The notes: generated by a model not told the origin, from the sequence alone. A DNA stretch of 11,096 bases from Cyanobacteria bacterium HKST-UBA02 (GCA_020431945.1 JAGQHH010000545.1:1-11096); one strand, 5' to 3'. Numbered from the stretch's first letter, positions 1 through 6,086 are shown. Numbers and translations are program-made.

Positions 1-197
1 GTAGCGATCTGACCGCCATGAAAAAACAATTCGGCGAGCCTGCTTTCATTCTCAATGAGCCCACCGGGGCAGGAGGACGAGTGAGCGGGGTGAAAAACTA
101 TGTCTATCCGGTCAGCCAGGTGAGCTTTCAGCTCGCTCGCTCGGGCAAGGACAACGCTCCCCGGATCAAAAGCATGCTGCTTTTCAAATTTCTCTGA
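1..197 (+). CDS. C-terminal fragment of an unrecognised protein
   Basis: An open frame enters from the left edge (first full codon at position 3) and runs 64 codons to TGA at 195-197. I do not recognise the family. The visible tail has a Gly-rich turn (TGAGGRVSGV), alternating hydrophobic/polar stretches that look like beta strands (NYVYPVSQVSFQL), and ends in LLFKFL. A beta-rich periplasmic or envelope protein would fit, but that is inference. The ATG at 18-20 is in frame, but no ribosome binding site precedes it and the frame is open upstream, so I read this as the end of a longer gene rather than a 59-codon small gene. Its stop directly abuts the stop of the convergent TPR gene. Confidence 0.55.
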   Translation, partial: SDLTAMKKQFGEPAFILNEPTGAGGRVSGVKNYVYPVSQVSFQLARSGKDNAPRIKSMLLFKFL

Positions 198-2066
198 TCA
201 CTGCTTTTCCATCAGATAAGGCACGTTCATCAAGACGTCGGCTTCGGTGGGATCCATATCCAGACCGCTCTTCCGGGCAATGGACGCGTCTTTCTTGTGC
301 CCGAGACTCTCCAGTGAATAAGCCATCCGGTAGAGCTCTTCGGGACGGTTGCCCCGCTTGGCCGTTACTGCCATCTTGAGGGCCTCGGCCTCGCCTTTCT
401 TGTCGCCCTTTATGTGAAGGATCTGGGCAAGGTTGGACCAACCCGTCACATCATTAGGCTCGAGCTTTGTCGACTTGCGAAAGCATTGCTCGGCGCTGGC
501 GATATCGCCCTGGCCCATTTCCACCACGCCAAGATTCAACCAGGCATAGCCATAACTGGGGTCGATACTGATCGCTTTTTCGAGGAGCTTTTTGGCCTGG
601 GCGATCTTGTTGGACTCGATATCGGTGAGAGCGACAATATTGAGCGCCGCCGGACTGCGAGGGTTGAGACGCAGAGCCTTGATCGCGCATTCCTTTGCCT
701 CGTCCTTCTTGCCCATGTCCCGCAGAGTCTCGGCGAGATTGCACCAGCCCTGATCATGCTTCGGATTGATCTCGACCACTTTGCGAAATGCCTTTTCGCT
801 CTCCTCGGTCTGCCCGGCATAGGCGAGGGCGCAGCCCAGTGTATTGTAGACACTGTCATTCTCGGGATCGTAGCGAGCAGCGGTGAGGAGATAACGAACC
901 GCCTCGTCGAACTTGAACTCGTCTAGAGCCGTCTGCCCGAGCTGATACCACGGGCGGAACCAGGTCGGCTTGAGCTTACGGGCCTTCATAAAAGCTTCCC
1001 GGGCTTCCTTGAACTTGCCCTGCCGCCTGTAGAAGATCCCCTCCTCCACCAGTCCCAGAGGCTCATCTGGACGGACCGAGCTGGCCTTGCGGAAGTACTG
1101 GACAGCCTTTTTCTTGTCGCCCTTCTGCTGGACGAAATAACCGAGCTCGGTCCAGACGCTCGGATCATCAGGCAAGACCCTGGTAGCCAGAACAAGAGTT
1201 TTTTCGGCTTCAGCGAACTTATTCTGATTCTTCTGGACCACGGCAAGATGCCTGAGGGCCAGACGATGTTTGGGATTGTACTTCAATGCCTCGTGATAGT
1301 CGCTTTCCGCCTCGGCAAATCTCCGTATGCAATGGTAGAGATATCCCCGGCGGTACCAGATCTCGGCTTCCTTAGGAGCCAGGGACAGGGCGGTATCGAA
1401 ACACGCTATTGCCTCGCGCGGCTTCTCGAGCTCGGTATAGAGCCTGCCTTTGATCAACCAGCCTTTGTAGAATTCGGGGTTGAGCTTGGTGACATAGTCG
1501 AAGACCCTGAGCGAATCGACGAATCTGTCCTGATTGGCATAATTGACCCCGAGATTGAGAACGGCTGTGTAATAGCGATTGTCCAGGGATATTGCCTTGA
1601 GATAGGCCCGCTCCGCCTCTTTGGTTCGCCCGATCGCATCATATACGACACCAAGAGCGTTCCAGCCCGGAGCATAGTTCGGAGCATCCTTCACCAGGGG
1701 TTGCACCATCTTCAAGGCAGGCTCCATCTTGCCGCCTTCGGCAATATCTTTCAGCTTTTTGAGAGTTAACGCGGCCTTCTTCTCATTCTCATCGTGGGGG
1801 GTGACAACATAATGCTCCGCGTCTTTCAACGGCTCCACCGTCACCAGCCCGGCCTGCACGGTTTTGAGAAAGTTCTGGGCAGCCTCGACACTGGGCCCGC
1901 CCGCGGAAGATTCTTTCTCTTCCGTTTTCTCGGTCTTCTCGACAGGCTTGCTCGCTTCGCTCTTGTCCCCGGTGCTTACGGACGGGCTATTCTCCCCGCC
2001 CGAAGAAGCGCATCCGCCGAGCAGCAAAATCACCGAGAGCAGGTACAGTCGTCCTGGGAAATTCAC
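198..2066 (-). CDS. TPR-repeat lipoprotein
   Basis: This 622-residue protein starts with a lipoprotein signal peptide: a hydrophobic core at residues 7-16, then lipobox LGGC with the lipidated Cys at 19. Residue 20 is Ala, so there is no inner-membrane retention Asp. Residues 20-60 form a Ser/Lys/Glu-rich linker. From about residue 100 to 610 the chain is built of roughly 14 tetratricopeptide repeats with a very regular 34-residue period; typical units are GWNALGVVYDAIGRTKEAE and GWCNLAETLRDMGKKDEAK. TPR solenoids bind other proteins, so an envelope-anchored scaffold or assembly factor is likely; the partner is unknown. The start is GTG at 2066-2064, preceded by AAAGG with 7-8 nt spacing. It diverges from the ferredoxin-MBL gene and converges on the fragment at the left edge with no spacer. 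Confidence 0.9.
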   Translation of the reverse strand: MNFPGRLYLLSVILLLGGCASSGGENSPSVSTGDKSEASKPVEKTEKTEEKESSAGGPSVEAAQNFLKTVQAGLVTVEPLKDAEHYVVTPHDENEKKAALTLKKLKDIAEGGKMEPALKMVQPLVKDAPNYAPGWNALGVVYDAIGRTKEAERAYLKAISLDNRYYTAVLNLGVNYANQDRFVDSLRVFDYVTKLNPEFYKGWLIKGRLYTELEKPREAIACFDTALSLAPKEAEIWYRRGYLYHCIRRFAEAESDYHEALKYNPKHRLALRHLAVVQKNQNKFAEAEKTLVLATRVLPDDPSVWTELGYFVQQKGDKKKAVQYFRKASSVRPDEPLGLVEEGIFYRRQGKFKEAREAFMKARKLKPTWFRPWYQLGQTALDEFKFDEAVRYLLTAARYDPENDSVYNTLGCALAYAGQTEESEKAFRKVVEINPKHDQGWCNLAETLRDMGKKDEAKECAIKALRLNPRSPAALNIVALTDIESNKIAQAKKLLEKAISIDPSYGYAWLNLGVVEMGQGDIASAEQCFRKSTKLEPNDVTGWSNLAQILHIKGDKKGEAEALKMAVTAKRGNRPEELYRMAYSLESLGHKKDASIARKSGLDMDPTEADVLMNVPYLMEKQ

Positions 2067-2067
2067 C

Positions 2068-2097
2068 TTGATACCTTTCGGAGAGCCTTTATATAAG
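2068..2097 (+). promoter_or_regulatory. Predicted sigma70-type promoter for the ferredoxin-MBL gene
   Basis: TTGATA at 2068-2073 (5 of 6 to the -35 consensus) is followed by TATAAG at 2092-2097 with an 18-nt spacer, or TATATA at 2090-2095 with 16 nt. A start point near 2103 would leave a leader of about 23 nt that contains the strong ribosome binding site AAGGAG (2111-2116), 9 nt before the ATG at 2126. The -35 box lies next to the ribosome binding site of the opposite TPR gene. Confidence 0.5.
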
Positions 2098-2119
2098 TTA
2101 GCATGAGATCAAGGAGCAA
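2090..2119 (-). promoter_or_regulatory. Candidate promoter for the TPR lipoprotein gene
   Basis: On the minus strand TTGCTC (2119-2114) lies 18 nt upstream of TATATA (2095-2090), 24 nt before the GTG start codon. The -35 matches only TTG. The self-complementary TATATA could serve as -10 on both strands, so this promoter would overlap the divergent one. Confidence 0.35.
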
Positions 2120-2125
2120 AAGAGC

Positions 2126-3016
2126 ATGGCCGATCCCGCAAAATCCTCACCGGGAAATATCGAGGGCGATTTTTTCGTCGACACCTCCTGCATCAACTGC
2201 GATACCTGTCGACAACTGGCGCCGGATACCTTTGCTGACGGAGGCGATTACTCCAGGGTTTATAAGCAGCCCGAGAGCCATCCCGACAGGCTTGCTGCCA
2301 GCCAGGCCCTGGTAGCCTGCCCCACCGGATCGATCGGCAAGAGAGAAACCGATGCCGGACTGATCAGAGAAGCAACCGAAAGCTTCCCTATCGCCATCGA
2401 AAACAATGTCTATTACTGCGGTTTCAACTCGGCGGCCTCCTATGGTGGCAACAGCTTCCTGGTCGTGCACCAGGGCGGGAACTGGCTGATCGACTCGCCT
2501 CGCTTCAACCGGCATCTCGAAAAGGCGATCGCCGAACTGGGCGGTATCAGATATATCTTTCTGACCCATGAAGACGACGTCGCCGACGCCCACCGGTTCC
2601 AGAAGGCTTTCCAGGCGGAGAGGATCATTCACGAAGCGGCTCTGTCGGCGCAACCTGACGCCGAGAGAGTCATCCATGACTTCGAGGATCTGACCCTGAC
2701 GGACGATTTTCTGATCGTGCCAACACCGGGACATACCAGGGGTCATATGGTTTTGCTCTATGCCAATCGCTATCTCTTCACCGGCGATCATCTCTATCTC
2801 GACAGACAATCAGGACGACTGGCAGCCCATCCGAGACACTGCTGGTATTCCTGGGCAGAGCAGATAGAATCCATGGAGAAACTGCTCCGCCTCGACTTCC
2901 AGTGGGTCCTCGCCGGACACGGAGACCGGGGCAGGATCGCCGAGCAAGAGGTGAAAGATCAGCTCGAGCAGCTGATTACCGAGATGAAGGGGATGAAGAG
3001 AAGATCTGCTCGTTGA
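2126..3016 (+). CDS. Single-cluster 4Fe-4S ferredoxin fused to MBL-fold metallo-hydrolase
   Basis: This 296-residue protein has two domains. Residues 15-72 are a small ferredoxin with Cys22-x2-Cys25-x2-Cys28 and a distant Cys65-Pro, enough ligands for one [4Fe-4S] cluster. Residues 95-285 are a metallo-beta-lactamase fold: NSFLVV near 109, LTHEDDVADAH (148-156), TPGHTRGH (200-207), TGDH (219-222) and AGHGDRG (263-269). The first metal motif differs from the usual HxHxDH: Asp150 stands where the second His is expected and the D-H pair is shifted (Asp154, His156). I know similar two-domain proteins from cyanobacteria and plastids, without an assigned reaction. An iron-sulfur electron-transfer head on an MBL fold suggests a redox-linked hydrolase or oxidoreductase, but this is inference. 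There is no signal peptide, so it is cytosolic. A strong AAGGAG site supports the start. Its last 41 bp overlap msrA on the other strand. Confidence 0.88.
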   Translation: MADPAKSSPGNIEGDFFVDTSCINCDTCRQLAPDTFADGGDYSRVYKQPESHPDRLAASQALVACPTGSIGKRETDAGLIREATESFPIAIENNVYYCGFNSAASYGGNSFLVVHQGGNWLIDSPRFNRHLEKAIAELGGIRYIFLTHEDDVADAHRFQKAFQAERIIHEAALSAQPDAERVIHDFEDLTLTDDFLIVPTPGHTRGHMVLLYANRYLFTGDHLYLDRQSGRLAAHPRHCWYSWAEQIESMEKLLRLDFQWVLAGHGDRGRIAEQEVKDQLEQLITEMKGMKRRSAR

Positions 3017-3587
3017 CAGGGGCCGGGCACTTGCCGCCATTTTTCCGGTAGTAGTCCTGATGATATTCCTCGGCAGGAAAAAAGATCCCGGCTTTCACAA
3101 TGCTGACGTCTGCCTTGCCACCGGTGATTCGCTCGTACTCGGCAAGCACTTTTCCGGCAATCTCCTTCTGACCCTGGTCGTGATAGAAAATCGCAGTGCG
3201 ATACTGCCCGTCCCTGAGCGTCGAGGGAACACCAGGGCTGTGCAGGCGAAACAATTCTTTCACGAGATCCTCGTAGGAGATAGCCCGGGGATCGAAAAAA
3301 ATCTCAACCGCCTCGGCATGACCGGTTCCTCCGTCGCAGACATTCTTATAGCGAGGATTGGCCAGGGTGCCGCCGGTGAACCCGACAGTTGTCTCCCTGA
3401 CGCCGGGAATCTCCTGAAAATGCTTTTCGACGCCCCAGAAACAGCCGGCGCCGAAAGTCGCCGTGGAGAGCCCAGCGGGACAGAGAGGCGCTTTCGAGAT
3501 CGCCATGCCCTGCTCCCCCTGGACCAGTAGATAAAGAGCGCCGGCAAGAACGCCCATCAGAATCAAGGAAAATATCGCAGTTCTCAA
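2976..3587 (-). CDS. msrA: Peptide-methionine (S)-S-oxide reductase, membrane-anchored
   Basis: MsrA reduces methionine-S-sulfoxide in proteins. The catalytic motif GCFWG has the nucleophile Cys at 49. Also visible are the family's GFTGG (69-73), HAEAVEI (90-96), QYRTAIFYH (128-136) and EEYHQDYY (173-180). Cys187 near the C terminus, or Cys84, could resolve the sulfenic acid. Residues 4-22 are strongly hydrophobic, so this form is probably exported or anchored and protects envelope proteins. The loop before QYR is short: LRDGQYR, where E. coli-type enzymes have the Asp five residues before the Tyr; here it is three. The start is TTG (3587-3585), chosen because AGAGG lies 6 nt upstream and the nearby ATG is out of frame and stops at once. 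The gene diverges from dnaX and overlaps the ferredoxin-MBL gene tail to tail by 41 bp. Confidence 0.93.
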   Translation of the reverse strand: MRTAIFSLILMGVLAGALYLLVQGEQGMAISKAPLCPAGLSTATFGAGCFWGVEKHFQEIPGVRETTVGFTGGTLANPRYKNVCDGGTGHAEAVEIFFDPRAISYEDLVKELFRLHSPGVPSTLRDGQYRTAIFYHDQGQKEIAGKVLAEYERITGGKADVSIVKAGIFFPAEEYHQDYYRKNGGKCPAPVNEQIFSSSPSSR

Positions 3588-3606
3588 ATCATGCCTCTCT
3601 CAGACA

Positions 3607-3634
3607 AGTATATTGATTCTGCTGGACTCCGCAA
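3607..3634 (-). promoter_or_regulatory. Predicted promoter of msrA
   Basis: On the minus strand TTGCGG (3634-3629) lies 16 nt upstream of TATACT (3612-3607), which matches 5 of 6 to the -10 consensus. The start point would fall near 3600, about 13 nt before the TTG start codon, leaving just enough room for the AGAGG ribosome binding site. An imperfect palindrome, ACCGC-TG-GCGGT (3634-3645), lies at the upstream edge of the -35 box and could be an operator. Confidence 0.45.
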
Positions 3635-3654
3635 CCGCTGGCGGTATCAATGTT

Positions 3655-3706
3655 TGAAAATCAGAAAAAATAGGGATCGCCGGCCTCAAAATCAGTAAAA
3701 ATGAGG
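3655..3706 (+). repeat. Two-copy A-rich direct repeat upstream of dnaX
   Basis: AAAATCAGAAAAAATAGGG (3657-3675) recurs as AAAATCAGTAAAAATGAGG (3688-3706), 16 of 19 bases identical, with a start-to-start distance of 31 bp, close to three helical turns. Both copies are followed by a GGATC-type sequence. They lie in the noncoding gap between the divergent msrA and dnaX starts and may be a tandem protein-binding site. Confidence 0.55.
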
Positions 3707-3753
3707 TAGGATCAGGAACCGAATAAAATTATGCGTGACCCCGGGACGATTTC

Positions 3754-5754
3754 ATGACCGACAAGTCGTCGAAGTATCAACCCCTTTACCTGAAATACCG
3801 TCCTCAGACCCTTGGTGAGCTGGTGGGTCAGTCCTCGGTGGTCAAGACCCTGACCAATGCCCTCACCAATGACCGGATCGCCCACGCCTATCTTTTCACC
3901 GGTCCCCGGGGCACCGGCAAGACATCCTCCGCCCGTATCCTCGCCAAATCGATCAACTGCGATCAGGGTCTCACCGTCACCCCTTGTCTTACCTGCCCGT
4001 CCTGCCATTCCATCGCCGAAAGCTCTTCGACCTCGGTCTTCGAGATCGACGCCGCCTCCAACAACAGTGTCGATGACGCCCGTTCCCTCATCGAGCGGGC
4101 ACCGCTGGCCACCCAGGACGGCAAGCACAAGCTCTATATCATCGATGAATGTCACATGCTCACCAAGGAGGCTTTCAACGCCCTCCTCAAAACCATCGAA
4201 GAGCCGCCGCCCAACGTTGTTTTCATCCTTGCCACCACCGAAGAGCACAAAGTGCCGCCCACCATCGTGAGCCGCTGCCAGAGATTGATGTTCCGCCTGG
4301 TCAAGCAAGATGACCTGGTGAAACACCTGGCTTCCGTAGCAGAGAAGGAGAGTATCGAAATCACTCCGGAGGCTCTCGAGCTGATGACCCGGCGCTCGGG
4401 GGGCGGGCTTCGTGACGCCCTGGGCCTGCTGGACCAGGCCAGCCTCCTCTGCCAGCCCGGTGAGCCGGTAAAAGTCTCGGACCTGCTTGTGCTCCTGGGA
4501 GCCCTGGACGAGGATATTCTCCTGGCAATCTCCGAAGGAGTCCGAACCGGTTCCGGAAACGAGGTGCTCCTCAAAGTCAACGAGCTTCTCATGCACGGAC
4601 GCGAACCGGCTCTCATAGCCACCGAGCTCGCCAGGCACTTCCTCAATCTCACCAAAGCATCGTATCTGAGCCCGGCTGATGTAGACCGGCAGCAACTGAT
4701 CTCGGGATCGAGAGACTATGTGGCGAGGCTTGTGGAGCAGGCTGCTTCCTACGACCGCAGCGAGCTCAGCCAGATCATCGAGCGTCTCGACGGTATGGAG
4801 GGGAGCATCAAGCGATCGAGCCAGCCTTCCCTCACCCTGGAGATGGGCTTGCTCTCCATCTGTCACCGCCACGATATCGCCTCGATCAAAGCCCTTACTG
4901 CACGCATTGATGAGCTCAGCCGGGATCTGGATGCCGAGATTCATCCGGAACATGTCAGGCATGAGACCAAGCCTGCACCGCCGCCCCAGAGACCGCAACC
5001 CCAGCAAAGTCGACCGGAGCCTGTGCCAACAAGTGCGCCAGCACTTTCGCTAGAGGAAATAAAAGAGGAAGAGATACAGACAGCTCCGGAGCGGGAACCG
5101 GAGCCGAAATCGGAACAGAATCCCGAGCCGAGACCAGCTGCACTCGAATCATACGAAATCCGGAACGAAGAACAGGACGAAGAAGAAGAGAACGAAGCGC
5201 CGGCGATCCGGCCGGCCGGGGCCACCGAGATTGAAGAGCTCTGGTCCGATCTGCTCGACTGTCTGCACAAAACGAGCATTCCGGCATACTCCCTGGTTTC
5301 GATGCATGCATTTCCGGTCAGCCTGGAGAACGATCAGCTCACCCTGGGAGTCAACAAGGAATTTTTCCAGAAATCCATAGAAGGCAAATCGCAACACCTG
5401 ATCTCAGCCTACAGGAGCCTCACCGGCAAAGAAATAGCCATAAAAGTGAAGGTCACCACGGAGGCGGCCCCCTCAAAAAAAAAGTCTGATTTGAGGGAAG
5501 AGGACCCACCGTCCAGGGCACCAGCCCCGAGCGGCGGGGGGCCAGTCTCCACAGTGGAGAGGTCCACAGTGGAGAGATCGACAGGGGAGCGCGCCACCGC
5601 TACCGTGGAACGCACAGCCACTGCCGTCAAAGAAGAAGAGCCTCCCCTGAAAAAGGAGCCTGCCCGGCACATTCCGGAGCCGGATTCGGGATCGTCCATC
5701 ATCAAGGAAGCTTACCGGATCTTCGAAGGTCCCGGCTCCAGGCTGATCGGCTAA
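3754..5754 (+). CDS. dnaX: DNA polymerase III subunit gamma/tau (clamp loader)
   Basis: DnaX is the ATPase of the clamp loader, which loads the sliding clamp; its tau form also links polymerase cores. The AAA+ module shows Walker A GPRGTGKT (50-57), zinc ligands Cys69, Cys78, Cys81 and Cys84, Walker B IIDECH (129-134), sensor 1 ATT (160-162), the SRC arginine-finger motif (173-175) and sensor 2 GGLRDAL (217-223). The collar domain runs to about residue 400. A Pro/Glu-rich linker spans 405-488, and a folded C-terminal domain spans about 490-567 (IEELWSDLLDCLHK onward). A second low-complexity tail with STVER repeats leads to a terminal IIKEAYRIFEG segment. That segment resembles the amphipathic end of other DnaX proteins. 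The start is ATG with a weak ribosome binding site. An A9 run at codons 574-577 forms a likely slippage site (separate entry). Length is 666 residues. Confidence 0.97.
   Translation: MTDKSSKYQPLYLKYRPQTLGELVGQSSVVKTLTNALTNDRIAHAYLFTGPRGTGKTSSARILAKSINCDQGLTVTPCLTCPSCHSIAESSSTSVFEIDAASNNSVDDARSLIERAPLATQDGKHKLYIIDECHMLTKEAFNALLKTIEEPPPNVVFILATTEEHKVPPTIVSRCQRLMFRLVKQDDLVKHLASVAEKESIEITPEALELMTRRSGGGLRDALGLLDQASLLCQPGEPVKVSDLLVLLGALDEDILLAISEGVRTGSGNEVLLKVNELLMHGREPALIATELARHFLNLTKASYLSPADVDRQQLISGSRDYVARLVEQAASYDRSELSQIIERLDGMEGSIKRSSQPSLTLEMGLLSICHRHDIASIKALTARIDELSRDLDAEIHPEHVRHETKPAPPPQRPQPQQSRPEPVPTSAPALSLEEIKEEEIQTAPEREPEPKSEQNPEPRPAALESYEIRNEEQDEEEENEAPAIRPAGATEIEELWSDLLDCLHKTSIPAYSLVSMHAFPVSLENDQLTLGVNKEFFQKSIEGKSQHLISAYRSLTGKEIAIKVKVTTEAAPSKKKSDLREEDPPSRAPAPSGGGPVSTVERSTVERSTGERATATVERTATAVKEEEPPLKKEPARHIPEPDSGSSIIKEAYRIFEGPGSRLIG
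5460..5497 (+). other. Candidate programmed frameshift / transcription-slippage cassette in dnaX
   Basis: Nine A residues (5475-5483) are followed by G, read as TCA AAA AAA AAG. This contains the heptamer A AAA AAG (5478-5484) in the frame used by E. coli dnaX. A -1 slip, or one extra A in the transcript, gives GTC then TGA (5487-5489), a 578-residue product. Loss of one A gives AGT CTG ATT TGA (579 residues). An SD-like GGAGG (5460-5464) lies 13 nt upstream of the heptamer. CCCTCAAA (5470-5477) and TTTGAGGG (5490-5497) are perfectly complementary and enclose the heptamer and the -1 stop in a 12-nt loop. The E. coli (-1 frameshift) and Thermus thermophilus (A9 transcriptional slippage) precedents are established; function here is inferred. 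Confidence 0.6.
5548..5592 (+). repeat. 15-bp tandem repeat within dnaX (STVER units)
   Basis: TCCACAGTGGAGAGG (5548-5562) is repeated as TCCACAGTGGAGAGA (5563-5577), with a degenerate third unit at 5578-5592. In frame they encode STVER-STVER-STGER, followed by a looser ATATVER. They sit in the disordered tail between the C-terminal domain and the final IIKEAYRIFEG segment, so they are expected to vary in copy number without breaking the frame. Confidence 0.85.
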
Positions 5755-5774
5755 TTGCACCACCAGCGGTGCAA
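5755..5774. terminator. Hairpin between convergent dnaX and acylphosphatase genes
   Basis: TTGCACC (5755-5761) and GGTGCAA (5768-5774) form a perfect 7-bp stem with a 6-nt loop that starts right after the dnaX stop codon. No T tract follows on either strand, so it is not a textbook intrinsic terminator. The position between two convergent genes suggests a bidirectional terminator or a 3'-end-stabilising stem. Confidence 0.45.
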
Positions 5775-5789
5775 GACCGTCCGATACCA

Positions 5790-6086
5790 TCAGCGAATAT
5801 GGAAATCCAGGACTGCTGACTCTTTCTCCTCGACTTCCAGGAGATGCACCTCCACCCACTCCACGGCGACGGTGTCGACCCTGGACCCGGACGGACCCCG
5901 GTGGCACCAGGAAATCAGCTCATCCACCAGACCCCGGTCTCCGGACACCAGGACCTCCACACTGCCGTCACTGACATTGCGAACGAAGCCCGAAAGCCCG
6001 AGTTCCCGGGCCCTGTCCCTGGTGCTCACCCGGTAGAAGACGCCCTGGACGCGGCCGGAAATTTTCAAGCGAGCATACACTGACAT
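5790..6086 (-). CDS. acyP: Acylphosphatase
   Basis: This is a 98-residue protein of the usual acylphosphatase length. It hydrolyses acyl phosphates such as acetyl phosphate or 1,3-bisphosphoglycerate in the cytosol. The family signature GRVQGVFYR (11-19) forms the phosphate loop with catalytic Arg19. The second signature GFVRNVSDGSVEV (33-45) carries the catalytic Asn37. The start is ATG at 6086-6084; an in-frame TGA lies 3 codons upstream, so the start cannot be much earlier. The ribosome binding site is weak (GGTG). It converges on dnaX, with 35 bp and a hairpin between them, and diverges from the J-domain gene. Gene neighbourhood gives no specific clue to its substrate. Confidence 0.95.
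   Translation of the reverse strand: MSVYARLKISGRVQGVFYRVSTRDRARELGLSGFVRNVSDGSVEVLVSGDRGLVDELISWCHRGPSGSRVDTVAVEWVEVHLLEVEEKESAVLDFHIR

Larger units (their letters stand above)
3588..3753. promoter_or_regulatory. msrA-dnaX divergent intergenic region
   Basis: This 166-bp noncoding gap is more A/T-rich than the genes around it. On the plus strand the best -10 for dnaX is TAAAAT (3724-3729), but no convincing -35 lies 16-18 bp upstream. The dnaX start has only a weak GGGA (3743-3746) as ribosome binding site. An 8-codon frame, ATG at 3731 to TGA at 3755-3757, overlaps the dnaX ATG. Elements assigned to msrA and the direct repeat are listed separately. Confidence 0.5.

Noticed and set aside
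1248..1769. Plus-strand open frame of 173 codons inside the TPR gene
   Set aside because: It is antisense to regular 34-residue TPR units, which create repeated open antisense stretches. No motif or ribosome binding site supports it.
2147..2809. Minus-strand open frame of 220 codons opposite the ferredoxin-MBL gene
   Set aside because: The plus strand has conserved Cys and metal motifs and a strong ribosome binding site; the reverse frame has nothing recognisable.
3712..5007. Long open frame (431 codons) on the minus strand opposite dnaX
   Set aside because: dnaX is unambiguous on the plus strand; the opposite frame shows no family motif and looks like a by-product of GC-rich codon use.
5602..5700. 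Possible further intein, frameshift mutation or broken end in dnaX
   Set aside because: The frame stays open to a plausible DnaX-like terminal helix (IIKEAYRIFEG) and stop, so the gene looks intact rather than degraded.
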